A stretch of 64,000 bases of DNA from the NCBI GenBank assembly GCA_014529385.2, contig CM043960.1, positions 122,501,043-122,565,042 on the forward strand. Reading direction: 5' to 3'. Origin of the DNA: Adiantum capillus-veneris (taxonomy: Eukaryota; Streptophyta; Polypodiopsida; Polypodiales; Pteridaceae). The first letter of the stretch is position 1. Every line of letters begins with the position of its first letter. A program made the translations under genes and the position numbers. The notes below the pieces were generated by a model, which made no database searches, was not told the DNA's origin, and worked only from the letters and a program-made list of their open reading frames with translations. Below are positions 1-9,582 of the stretch, one piece after another.

Positions 1-241
1 TGCACTTCTGCGATGGATTGCTGAGACAAAAATTTTGCAAACTGAGGATTCTTCACAAATTTAATTATTTGCTTCGTGCACTCGTCAACTTGCTATCGAC
101 GTTCCATCTCTTGAAGTTCGTACTGAGTAGGCCTAGGTGGCCCGTATTCTTCCCCTCTGCTAATTCGGTTGAATCTTCATCGTCATCTCCTCTCGCATGA
201 GCAGATACGGAAGAAGTCGATCGATTCTTTTTGGAATCCAT
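1..241 (-). pseudogene. gag N-terminal fragment of a family-A Ty3/Gypsy element (A0)
   Basis: The frame starts at an ATG (minus strand, position 241) and opens with MDSKKNRSTSS, then an acidic stretch. It then needs a frame change to reach a segment resembling the gag of A1 (20-22.6 kb) and G (44 kb), including ELQEMERR and QFAKFLSQQSIAEV, with one stop. The rest lies left of the window. Gag forms the particle shell, but this copy is broken. About 35 bp that should hold the primer-binding site between gag and the LTR are missing. Family assignment rests on similarity to A1 and G within the window. Confidence 0.75.
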
Positions 242-273
242 AAGTGTCGCGAGAAAAGGATCGGATTTCCCGG

Positions 274-554
274 CAACAAACTTGGACACCCCAAGTCTAG
301 ATTCTACTGCGACATAGTAGAGATTCACTTTAAAACAATTCACAAAAGACGACATGGCCCCCGTAGTTTCGTGCCAAGAGGTATTGGCCCCAAAGACTTC
401 CTCCCCTTTCAGTATTTCTTTTTATATTAATCGGTGTGCAAAGTACAAGAGAGTCCGCGGGAACTCACACTCGGACTCTGCATCCATATGCTCTGAGTAA
501 TGAGGCCTAAAAGACATATTTATTCTTACAAGGGATGCCCAAAAGCAGAGCCCC
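274..554 (-). repeat. Family-A LTR, inner (U5-side) part, split by element B
   Basis: This matches the LTRs of A1 (22.8-23.5 kb) and G (43.3-44.0 kb), including the shared tracts TTGGACACCCCAAGTC, TTGGCCCCAAAGA and GTATTTCTTTTT(A/G)TATTAAT. It stops abruptly at 554, where a B-family LTR begins. The missing half resumes at 33,688. No primer-binding site remains on the gag side. To the right, past the nest, the LTR abuts integrase/chromodomain remnants of element K, so it appears to be shared by K and A0. Confidence 0.8.
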
Positions 555-605
555 TGTCACAAACAGGAGTGCATAGCAATATAAAATAGACTCGGATAAT
601 AGAAT

Positions 606-700
<95 letters not shown>

Positions 701-1895
701 GTACTAGGGACCAGAAGATGGGTTCGTCCCCCCTCCGTAATAGTATCTTCAATACTGAGGAGAAGTCTATACAAGCACTTGAACCGAACGTATTAGCATG
801 TTCGTTCTAGAATAAGATTTGATGGTTCCTGGAAGTCTCGGCTTCCTATTCCTAGGGCGTCTCTGGATCTCACCTTCCAGACTCGGGGCATACCATCCTT
901 GCAACTCTCTTTTCCGACTCTGTTCCCAGAGTCCTCTTACCGCATAACAATCTACTTTCCCGAACGCGAAGTCCTTCCTTGGGAATCTCAACTTCCGGAT
1001 CCCCAACTTGAGAGCCTACCACTCTCGAATCCGTGGATCTACGTCCCAAACTCGGGTACAAAACCCTTGGGCTGATTTGGCTCTAGTTCCTCAGAGCGCT
1101 TTCTCCTGCAGAGGCTCATGCCTTCCCCTGCACCTACTCCCTCACTAAGAGGAAGTACACCTGCAAACAAATACTTAGAGATCATAACATGAAAATCGTT
1201 ACCTTCAAAGTCTCGACGCTCGAAACGCAACTCGGTTCTTGAAAAGCAATTCCCCAGAAGAGAGCTCTACATAGAATCCTCTCTTCCAATCCTACACACA
1301 AAAGAGGTGTATTCTCAGGTTCCTTCTCGTAAATCGGCCCCGTCTACGACGTTTATGGGCTGGAAACAGAGAAAAACAGCAGCTTGTCGTGATGGAAACA
1401 CGCTTCGTAGACACTTCTTCGCGAGGGACCTTGCGCACTAGGTCCTGGCCACATCTGGTACACTTGGGGCAGCCATGGGCATCACCGGCATCGTCTTCTT
1501 TGCGGCTAAAACCTACAGCAACATCTCCTCCTTGCGAAAACTGGTCTTTCATCTGGGAGAGGGCTTGTAATGCTTTTATAGCTCCGTGGCCACGGCAAAG
1601 ATAGCAGAGCATTGACTGCTTGCGTAGAGATCGCGGCCGTTTTTCGTTTTTTTTTCCCTTTTTTTGCTCTTCTGCTAGAAAAAAGAGAAAAAAATTGCTG
1701 GCTGGTTTTTACTGCTTTATATTAGAAATACTCTGTACTTGGATGTCTCTAGTGAGAAAAACCCTCACTTAAAATTCCAATAATTCATTTATAATTATTT
1801 TTCCTTGGTGTTCCAAGCGAGAAAACCCTCTCACTTACAAATCCAATAATTCATTTAGAATTATTTTTATGTCAGATAAAGCCAATTTAGCAACA
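555..1895 (-). repeat. 3' LTR of element B (internally deleted)
   Basis: On the minus strand it starts TGTTGCTAAATTGGC and ends GTTTGTGACA. Compared with the 1,956-bp solo copy at 3,700-5,655 it lacks roughly 600 bp between the GCTTTAT and ATTAGAAATACTCTG tracts near 1,725, which removes most of the U3 repeat modules. The leader region, with GT...AG intron-like borders (1,161-1,202), is retained. Confidence 0.85.
613..696. repeat. (AT)n-(GA)n microsatellite in the B LTR
   Basis: About 36 bp of TA dinucleotides run directly into about 48 bp of GA dinucleotides. The same compound tract occupies the same LTR position in the other B LTR (24,746-24,879 + 31,734-31,799). Confidence 0.95.
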
Positions 1896-1921
1896 TCCCT
1901 CTCACTTATAAACAATTGTCA
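1896..1921 (-). other. Polypurine tract and 3' internal end of element B
   Basis: Reading the minus strand, the purine run AAGTGAGAGGGA directly precedes the LTR start TGTTGC. That is where plus-strand DNA synthesis is primed in LTR retrotransposons. The stretch is cut at 1,921 by a solo H LTR. Confidence 0.6.
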
Positions 1922-3054
1922 TGTCACGTGACACATCCCAACCCTATGTGTCCGTGGACAAGCTACACCATAGCAGGGTTCTCTACACCATAGCAGGGTT
2001 CTCGTCAGTTCAGTTAGTTTATATCAGCAGTGATCTGGCACTTTTGTGAGTCTATTCGTAGACCGTGCATGCCGAGTCACTTAGCATAGATGCATATCCT
2101 CCGGTTGCATACAACATGATCATCGGAATTCCCATCAAAATCCATTAGCATCAGTTAGGGGAATTTTTCAGTGCATTTAGCCTATTTTCCCTATTTTTGG
2201 TATTTTCACTTATTATTTTTAAGTGACTTTCCTACAAAAGTAGGTAGGGCAATTTTGCTAAGTTAATATATAAGCAAACCCAAGTTAGCACTTTCTGGCA
2301 GAAGAGGCAGCAGGAGCACCTTGCTCAACAGGCAACTTCTCAGCAAGACCAACCCCCGCGACGACTCTGGCGTTTTCTCCACAGAAGACCTAGCGTTTTT
2401 GCATCAGATCAGCCTTGGCGATTTGTGCACAGCAGATCAGCCCCGGCGTCATCACGACACAGCAGATCAGCCTAGCGTTTTTGCATTTGCAGAACCCCGG
2501 CGACAGGAGGACCAATTTCAGCCCGTGGCGTTTTTGGATTTCAGGAGCAAATTAAGACCGGCATTATTCAGCTAAAGTGTAGCAGATTCAGCCCGTAAAG
2601 ACCATCAGTTTTCAGCCCTAAGAAACCTCATTTTTCAGCCAAGAAAACGTAGCCAAAACAGCCATTTTCAGCCACCGAAACAGTCCCGAAATTCAGCGAT
2701 TAGAAGATCTCAGATTTCAGCCATCGTCGTCGTCGTCGTCATCGGCATAGACCAAGTTGCATAGTCCATTGCATACGCATTGTACACCTTTGTGCAATCA
2801 AAGAATAGACCACTCTTGCCGACGAGAGTGGGGCCTTCGGAGGAGGGTTTTACAACCTCTCGGGTGTCGTATCTCTTCTCTCTCCTTCTCTCAGTCTCAT
2901 TCACTTGCACGCACAATATCCACTCACCTTGTTCGTGACCACAACACTCTATAAGACGGAAAGCTCTCTCTTTCCCTAAGAACTATAAGGAACCTTGAGC
3001 AATAAAGATCACTAATCTTGAGAAAAAACAACATTCATTCCGCTGCACCTAACA
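1922..3054 (+). repeat. Solo LTR of family H
   Basis: It begins TGTCACGTGACACATCC and ends CGCTGCACCTAACA, like the LTRs at 34.2, 40.1, 46.1 and 60.9 kb. The flanks TGTCA (1,917-1,921) and TGTCC (3,055-3,059) look like a 5-bp target duplication with one change. No internal sequence is present, so it most likely arose by LTR-LTR recombination. It contains a TATA-like AATATATAAG (about 2,265) and many spaced copies of TTTTCAGC / GCGTTTT. Confidence 0.85.
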
Positions 3055-3494
3055 TGTCCTCAACTGTAGAGGTCCAACTGAACTGCCGGAGAGAAACCAG
3101 AAAAATTCCAAATCTTACTCAATGGTGAGTTAAGCTAGTCCTTTCTCAAAAGAGAACTTAAGAATTAAATTAAACAAAAATTCAATAATTTCAATACTTA
3201 CCTTACCGGTTCATATCGTTCCTCTAATACCTTGAGGATCTCCTTCACCAATCATCAAACTTACGAGCCAGGTAAGAACTCATCATTCACGTCTTTCTAA
3301 CAGATTGGAGGTTTTCCTCGTCCAAGAATCTATTAACTGTATTCCACCTTCTCAATCCCGAGAAGAATAATCCTTCTAGAAATCAATCTAGGTATCTGTC
3401 CTTGCGCATAATTCTGCGCTGTTAGTCTAAAGGGTATCAAACCTCTTCTGTCCTCCCGCATAGGGCATGTCGAGAGCATTAAGCTCATGTGAAT
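3055..3494 (-). pseudogene. Degenerate 3' coding tail of an older element (B or A1)
   Basis: On the minus strand this joins 19,625 onward, as D's TGAAT target duplication shows. One frame contains NDEFLPGS, then after stops VKEILKVLEERYEPVR, which could be the tail of a retrotransposon polyprotein. I could not assign a domain with confidence. No other gene is visible. Confidence 0.35.
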
Positions 3495-4605
3495 TGTAAC
3501 AATGTCAGACTTTGTAAATAATTAATTTATTTACGAGGAAATAATTATCTAATTAGTTGTGTGCACATCAGAATAGATTTAGCAGTTTTGGGGCCTCAGG
3601 TGCGCCCGGAGTGTGGGCCAGAGCACCTCAGGGAGACCCTAGCAGAAAATACCGTGAAGCCCTAGTGATTGGGAAATCGGGTCTTCAATGAAGGGGTAGT
3701 GTTACTAAATTGGCTTTATCTAATAGAAAAATAATTCTAAACGAATTATTGGATTTATAAGTAAGAGGGTTTTCTCGCTTGGAACAAAAGGAAAAATAAT
3801 TCTAAATGAATTATTGGAATTTTAAGTGAGAGGGTTTTTCTCACTGGAGACATCCGAGTACAGAGTATTCCTAGTGCGTCATTTAAAGTAATGACGGGAA
3901 CACTGAGAACGGGAATATCTGTAAGGCCACCAGGAACGGGTACTTCTGATGCGTCACATCGGATGGGTGACAGGGAGCATCGGAAAGAAGTATCCGACCA
4001 TCCGGGAACGGACATCTCTGATGCGTCATAGGATGGGTGACATAGAGCATCGTGAAGGAGATTGTACCGTAAGTTCGGTAGGAAAGGACTAGGTGATGGG
4101 TATTCCTGATGCGTCACAAGGTGGGTGACGGGTGCATCGGAAAGGGAATATCCATAGTCGGGAGGAAATTCCGAACTGTGTTAGAATTGTGCACAAGGAA
4201 AAGCAAGCACTTGAATGAAGATGGGTTCAGAGGAAACTTTGAGGAAACACAGATGCTTTTTTGAGAAAGCGGGATTGCTTTTCGGGAAAGCAGAAGCTTT
4301 CCCGCGAGGAAGTCTATGTCTGCATTGCAACTGTGCATGTGATTGCATCCAGGGACGCTTGGGAAGTGCTGTGAAAGCATTGTTTTTAACTTATAAGGTT
4401 TCATTGAGTTGTTGGGCAGGTTCAGACTATTTTTAAAATACGCCGGCCGCCCACTTAATAAGTGGGCAGCCATCTGATAAATGAGGCAACAGATCAGCCA
4501 GCGTTTTCTCTCTCTCTTTTTTTGGCAAAACAGAAAAAAAAAAAGAAAAAAAAAACCCCGGCCGCGATCTCTACGTGAGCAGCTATTCGTGCCCGTGGCT
4601 AGGAG

Positions 4606-4614
4606 CTATAAAAG
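4606..4614 (+). promoter_or_regulatory. TATA box of the B-family LTR
   Basis: CTATAAAAG lies about two-fifths of the way into the LTR, downstream of the U3 repeat modules and upstream of the intron-like leader segment. The same box occurs in the C-family LTRs. Confidence 0.7.
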
Positions 4615-4987
4615 TATCACATGCCCTCACTCAGAGAGGAGGACCAATCTTTGCAAGGAGGAGATGCTAGTGCAGATTTCAGCCGTAAAGAAGACGTTGC
4701 CAGTGATGCCCATGGCTACCCCAAGTGTACCAGATGTCGCCAAGACCCAATGCGCGAGTTCCCTCGCGAAGAAGTGCCTACGAAGCGTGTTTCCATCGCG
4801 ACAAGTTGCTGTTTTTCTCTGTTTTCAGCCCATAAACGTCGTAGACGGGGCTGATTTACGAGAAGGAACCCGAGAACACACTTCTTTTGTGTGTAGGATT
4901 GGAATAGAGGATTTTCTATGGAGAGATCTCTTCCGAGGAATTGCTTTTCGAGAATCGAGTTGCGTTTCGAGCGTCGAGACTTTGAAG

Positions 4988-5029
4988 GTAACGATTTTCA
5001 TGTTCTGATCTTTGAGTATTTGATTGCAG
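4988..5029 (+). other. Intron-like segment in the B LTR leader
   Basis: GAAG|GTAACG ... TTTGATTGCAG| has splice-site-like borders 42 bp apart. The matching segment at 1,161-1,202 (minus strand) has the same length. 42 nt is below the usual plant intron minimum, so splicing is uncertain. Confidence 0.35.
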
Positions 5030-6500
5030 GTGTACTTCCTCTTCGTGAGGGAGTAGGAGCAGAGGAAGGCATGAGCCTCTGCAGGAGAAAAGCGCTATGA
5101 GGAACTAGAGCCAGATCAGCCCAAGGGATTCGTACCCGAGTTTGGGAAGTAGATCCATGGATCGGAGAGAGGTAGTCTCTCAAGTTGTGATATGGAAGTT
5201 GGGATTCCCAAGTAAGGACTTCGTGTCCGAGAAAGCAGAGTTGTTCTGCGGGAAGAGGACTCTGGAAAGAGAGTTGCAGGGATGCCATGCCCTGAGTCTG
5301 GAAGGTGAGATCCAGAGGCGAGAACCTTGATTCTTGAGGAATTGGAATAAGGAACGGAAGTTCCTTGGAATAGGGTTTTGCCCTAGGAATCGGAAGCTGA
5401 GGCTTCCGGGAACCATCAAGTCTTATTCTAGAACGAACGTGGTAATACGTTCGGTTCAAGTGCTTGTATAGACTTCTCCTCAGTAATAAAGATACTATTA
5501 CGGGGGGGGGGGACCAGCCCATCTTCTGGTCCCCAGTACTGTGTCGATCTTCTCACTCTCTATCTCTCTCTCTATATCCTCTGGCTTCAGTAATAAGTGA
5601 TAAATCCTATTTATCCGAATGTATTTTATATTGTTATGCGCTCCCGTTTGTGACAGGTAGATAATAGCCTCAAGTTTCAGGCTCAGAAAATTACGCGTGT
5701 CAGTGCGAGCACAAGAATGAGATGGGGTCCTTAGAACAACAGTAACCCTAAGGCCTGATGTATTTTTACGGCCTTTGCGGTAAGTCAATTAAATTATTTT
5801 ATAATGGTTTGTGCTGGACCAAATGGCCAGACAAGTGCAAAAAGGTAATGCCAGAGCAGTGTCGGTACGGCATTGTGCTTGGGAGCAGTTGACATTTCAT
5901 TAGTAGCATCTGAGTGTGCAGTTGTGAGTTAATTTGCACATTTCATTAATAGCCTAGGGACTTTTAAATGTGAAAGTTGAATGGTTTTAAAGTTATTAAG
6001 TAAGTGTGCCACTTGGCACACTTACCAATACTAAGTGGCTCTCTCACTCTCACTCTCTCTCACCCTCTCTCTTCTTCTAGCGCCCCCTCTTCCTATTGGC
6101 TATTTAGGAGCATCCCCTCCCCCTCTTCACAGGTTGGCAGTGCACCTACCCCCCAAATGTGAGTGTGCTCTACGCAACGGAGTTCTCCATTGAAGCTAGA
6201 GAATCAGTCCTTGTGGTGCATGTGGAGTCTTGGAGCTCCCATCACCTAGAACAAGGTTTCTCTTGATCATAGGCTGCTGTGGGGGAAGATTCATTGCGAA
6301 AAAGTAGAAGGAAACTCTTTTTCTCTCACGTCAAGCTGCTGCAAATTCTCTGTTTTCAGCCCCTAATCACTTCCATTAGGGTGAATTTCAGCAAAACTCT
6401 CATAGAATCTAGTCCTATTGTACCTACACTACGCGTACACTAAGTTTGGTGCGATTCCATAGCGAAAAAAGTCTCTAATTCGGCATTGGAACATGCTCAG

Positions 6501-6584
6501 GTAACATTTTCAGGTTATGTGCAGAAAATTACAGCAAGCATGTGTGTGTGCATTTTGCGTGTTTCTCCCTTGTTTTTATTGCAG
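6501..6584 (+). other. Intron-like segment in D's 5' LTR leader
   Basis: CTCAG|GTAACATTTT ... TTTTTATTGCAG|GA has a U-rich 3' tract. It is 84 bp long, and the 3' LTR has the same 84-bp segment at 19,101-19,184. The length is compatible with plant splicing. Confidence 0.45.
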
Positions 6585-6884
6585 GAATGATTATGTATAA
6601 AGGGACACAGTTAGCGGAAGGTAGACTCAATTTCGAGAGCTTCCCTTGAGTTTTGTGGAAGATAGACTCTCGTTTTCGAGAGCTTCCCAAAATCTCATAG
6701 CAAAGGGAAAATCCTCTTAGTATTCAGAGAGTAGCTTTTGCAGTTTCTCAGTTAGAAGCAGAAAAGAAAGACTAGAGGACGGGCTATTGCCCCATTGCGG
6801 TGCTTGTAAAGATTCTCCCTTAATAATAAAGATAATCTCTTTATGGGGGGGGGGCAGCCCATCTGTTGGTCCCCAATGAAGTGT

Positions 6885-6931
<47 letters not shown>

Positions 6932-6993
6932 ATTCTCTTGAGTATTTAAAGTATAATTAAAAATCAGTTTACGCTTCCGTATTTTTGTGACAG

Positions 6994-7005
6994 TGGTATC
7001 AGAGC
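6994..7005 (+). other. Primer-binding site of element D (initiator-Met tRNA)
   Basis: TGGTATCAGAGC begins two bases after the 5' LTR ends in TGTGACA. It is complementary to the 3' end of plant initiator-Met tRNA. Confidence 0.9.
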
Positions 7006-7058
7006 AAGGTCATCTCTCTCTTTTTTAAGGGATTGACGACTCTTGGCATACTGCAGAA

Positions 7059-8149
7059 ATGGAAGGACGCGAGATAGAGTTCTCTATCCTTTAACAGTAG
7101 GTGGCGGAGTTGCAAAAAGCTCTCCCCCATCCAGAAGTTTAGAAGATTCTCCATACCCTTGAGAAAGGGAAGGAGAAAGTGCAGATCGGGTCGAGAAAAT
7201 CCCGCAGAACCCAAAGACGCAAGAACCAAAGAAAGATTCTTTAATTGGAACCTTCCGCATGCACGAGAGGCAGAGGAAACCTCCAGAACGTCATGTGCGG
7301 TTCAATCCAAAGGTTCAAGAGCAGGATCCTCCTGATACTCCATGAAGGATCTGGATGACATAGTCAGTCCAGAAGATATGTTTCTTGATGATCCATCGCA
7401 GCAAGAAGTGGAAAAGACTCTTGTCCAAAAGGAGTCTAAGCGTAGAAAGAAGTAAGAGGAAGTACCACAAGCTAAAAACATTCAAGTCAGGTGACAAAGA
7501 TGTAAAATTCAACACCTACAATGGACGGCGTGATAGTGACAAAGCTTTGTCTTTCATCCGCCAATTTGAAGTTGCATTTGTAGAAGGGAACTTTAGAGAA
7601 AGATCCAAGCTTCGCCATGTCAGTATGTACTTGAAAGGCACCGCCAGCAGTTGATGGTTAACCCTGATCCTAGAAAAACGCAAGCCCCAAGATTGGATTG
7701 CTTTCAAGAAGGAGTTCTACGCGCAGTTTCTTCCTCCAGACTATGAGGAAGAAGTAAAGAAAGAATAGGATTGACTCTCACAGTCAGAGAACGAAACTGT
7801 TCCATTCTATGTGGATAGGTTTTGGGACGTTCTCTTGAAAGTCACTCCATTCAAGAAGAATGAAGATTTGGAGAAGATGTGCAAGTTTGAAGCAGGATTG
7901 CATGAAGCCTTGCATAAGGCTATGAAGCTTTACCCTCGAGGTAACTTGCAGATACTTATGGAATCAGCTCGCATAGCTGATGGAATACATGACAAGGGTA
8001 CTCCCAGGAAGATTGAGCAAAGCACCTATCATGCCAAGCAGAAGGCTCTCCATGAACAGCCTACCTCTACTTCTTCTTCTCAAAAGAAGAAAAGAACCAC
8101 CTTCGATGCAGAAGCAAAGCAAAATCAGCCCAAGAAAGGGAAACGTCTC
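7059..8149 (+). pseudogene. gag (5' part) of element D, cut by element C
   Basis: The probable ATG is at 7,059 (MEGREIEFS). Several stops and at least one frame change follow. From about 7,460 the frame gives a typical Ty3 gag capsid core: FKSGDKDVKFNTYNGRRD, LSFIRQFEVAF, KLRHVSMYLKGTAS (with a stop at the expected WW), and FYAQFLPPDYEEE. It continues through VTPFKKNEDLEKMCKFEAGL to a Lys-rich linker. The code is severed at 8,149 by element C and resumes at 14,922. It is close in sequence to the gag of C and E. Confidence 0.85.
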
Positions 8150-8884
8150 TGTTGCTAATTGGACTATTTTCTTATTTTTAATGATTAAATCTCTTTTTTA
8201 GGATATTTTATTATGTGCACTAAGAACTGTTAAAAAGATTGTAGCTACAGGAACTGCCATCAGGAACGGACAACTTTGATGTGTCATTTGATGGGTGACG
8301 GTAAACATCGCGAAGGAGTTTCCGTAAGTTCGGTGGAAAGGGCCGGGTTACGAGTGCCTCTGATGCGTCACATGATGGGTGACGGGTGCATCAGTAAGGG
8401 GGCATCCCGTAGGCTAAGGAGGAAATCCGAACTGAGTAAGAAAATACGCGTAAGAACGCAAGCACAAGAATAAAGATGGGTTCAATGAAGCTTTTTACGA
8501 AAAGTAGGAACAGTCGCGGGAGGACACATGTTTTCCCGCGAGGAGTCTGTGTCTGCATTGCATCTGTGTCGTGTCCTGCACCCGGGGACGCCTAGAATGT
8601 GTCCGTGTAGCATTGTTTTCACTAACTGAGTGAGTTTTTAAAGTTTGAACAGGTGCACACTTTATTTTATAAAGTGACCGGTCACTTTTAAGTGACCGGC
8701 CCCTTTATTAATAAAATAAAGCAGGCGAGGCTCCTATAGAAAAAGCCAGCGCTAAAACCAAGGCAGAGGGGGCTGAATTGCGATCTCTCTCTCTCCTCTC
8801 TCTAGAAAACGCGATTTTCTCTCTCCTCTCTCTAGGAGCGCCAAGCTCTACTTTTGGACCCCTATTCCTGCCGGGTGTCGGACC

Positions 8885-8893
8885 CTATAAAAG
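8885..8893 (+). promoter_or_regulatory. TATA box of element C 5' LTR
   Basis: CTATAAAAG lies in the context GACCCTATAAAAGGGTAGCC. The same box is found at 25,606-25,614 and, as CTATAAAGG, at 31,109-31,117 in element E. It is absent from C's own 3' LTR because of a deletion. Confidence 0.75.
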
Positions 8894-9038
8894 GGTAGCC
8901 AGCGTTTCAGTTTGCAGAGGCCGGGAGCAGTAGGAAGTACTAGCGCTGGGATTCTGGAGTAGAGCCTGGCGACAGAATTTGCAAGTGTTCGCGTGACGAC
9001 TGCGAACGGAGGTTGATTCTCCAAGCAAGAAGCGACAG

Positions 9039-9093
9039 GTATAAGTCGTTGATACGCATTGAGAATTGTTGCTTTGTGTGGTTTGTTTTGCAG
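9039..9093 (+). other. Intron-like segment in element C 5' LTR leader
   Basis: CGACAG|GTATAAG ... GGTTTGTTTTGCAG|GAATCTCC, 55 bp, with a T-rich 3' tract. The same 55-bp spacing is kept in the three other C/E LTRs (14,474-14,528; 25,760-25,814; 31,263-31,317). It is short for a plant intron. Confidence 0.4.
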
Positions 9094-9116
9094 GAATCTC
9101 CTGTCTTACGGAAAGG

Positions 9117-9300
9117 CCCTTCACGGGAAGTACGGCTTCACGCCTAAGTCCCTTATGGGAAAGTACGGCTTCGCGCCTAAGTCCCTTACGGGAAAGTACG
9201 GCTTCGTGCCTAAGTCCCTTACGGGAAAGTACGGCTTCGCCTAAGTCCCTTACGGGAAGGAACGGCCTGGTGCCCAAGCCCTTTACGGGAAAGCACGACC
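9117..9300 (+). repeat. 33-bp minisatellite in element C 5' LTR
   Basis: About five degenerate copies of a 33-bp unit contain TACGGCTTCGCGCCTAAGTC and then CCTTACGGGAAAG. Because 33 is a multiple of 3, the run reads as an 11-residue repeat (GKYGFAPKSLT) and stays open on both strands. Copy number differs among the four C/E LTRs (about 4-5). Confidence 0.9.
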
Positions 9301-9513
9301 TTCGGGTCTAAGATTACAGAACAGAGGGGTTTCCTCGGGTTCTCGTGCTTGTAGAAGAATTCTCCCTGAATAACAGAATACTCTTAACGGGAGGGGACCA
9401 GCCCATCTTTGGGTACCCAATACTGTGTCGATCTTCTCCCTTCTCTCATGCTTTCAAAGAATTATAATTTTCAGATTTTCTAAGTGCTAGTGTACTCTCC
9501 CGTTTTGTGACAG

Positions 9514-9525
9514 TGGTATCAGAGC
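9514..9525 (+). other. Primer-binding site of element C (initiator-Met tRNA)
   Basis: TGGTATCAGAGC starts two bases after the LTR end TGTGACA, as in D, E and G. Confidence 0.9.
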
Positions 9526-9582
9526 TCGGACTCCTCTCTTTCTCTGCAAAGAAGGACGATTCCGGGAAGAATTGGAAGAACC

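Larger units (their letters stand above)
3700..5655 (+). repeat. Solo LTR of family B nested in D's 5' LTR
   Basis: It begins TGTTACTAAATTGGC, ends CCGTTTGTGACA, and is flanked by GGTAG at 3,695-3,699 and 5,656-5,660, a perfect 5-bp target duplication. There is no internal region. U3 holds three imperfect inverted modules built on GATGCGTCA...GGGTGAC...GCATC (about 3,948-4,140) and a GCCCACTTA/TAAGTGGGC palindrome at 4,449-4,467. A TATA box CTATAAAAG lies at 4,606-4,614. Confidence 0.95.
3495..6992 (+). repeat. 5' LTR of element D (interrupted at 3,700-5,655)
   Basis: It starts TGTAACAATGTCAG and ends GTATTTTTGTGACA, matching 18,059-19,619. It contains a CT-rich U3 (6,040-6,075), a TATTTAGG element near 6,103 that may act as a TATA box, an intron-like GT...AG segment at 6,501-6,584, and a (CT)n run at 6,891-6,930. 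Confidence 0.9.
8150..9512 (+). repeat. 5' LTR of element C
   Basis: It begins TGTTGCTAATTGG and ends TTTTGTGACA, 1,363 bp. U3 has two GATG(C/T)GTCA...GGGTGACGG modules (8,278-8,390) and the 12-bp palindrome GTGACCGGTCAC (8,674-8,685). Two CT-rich runs, a TATA box (8,885-8,893), an intron-like segment (9,039-9,093) and a 33-bp minisatellite (9,117-9,300) follow. Confidence 0.95.

Noticed and set aside
9117-9300. Regular short repeats resembling a CRISPR array
   Set aside because: The 33-bp units are contiguous and degenerate, with no unique spacers, in a plant LTR.
9514-9530. tRNA-like sequence TGGTATCAGAGC at many places
   Set aside because: These are primer-binding sites next to LTRs, not tRNA genes; there is no cloverleaf around them.
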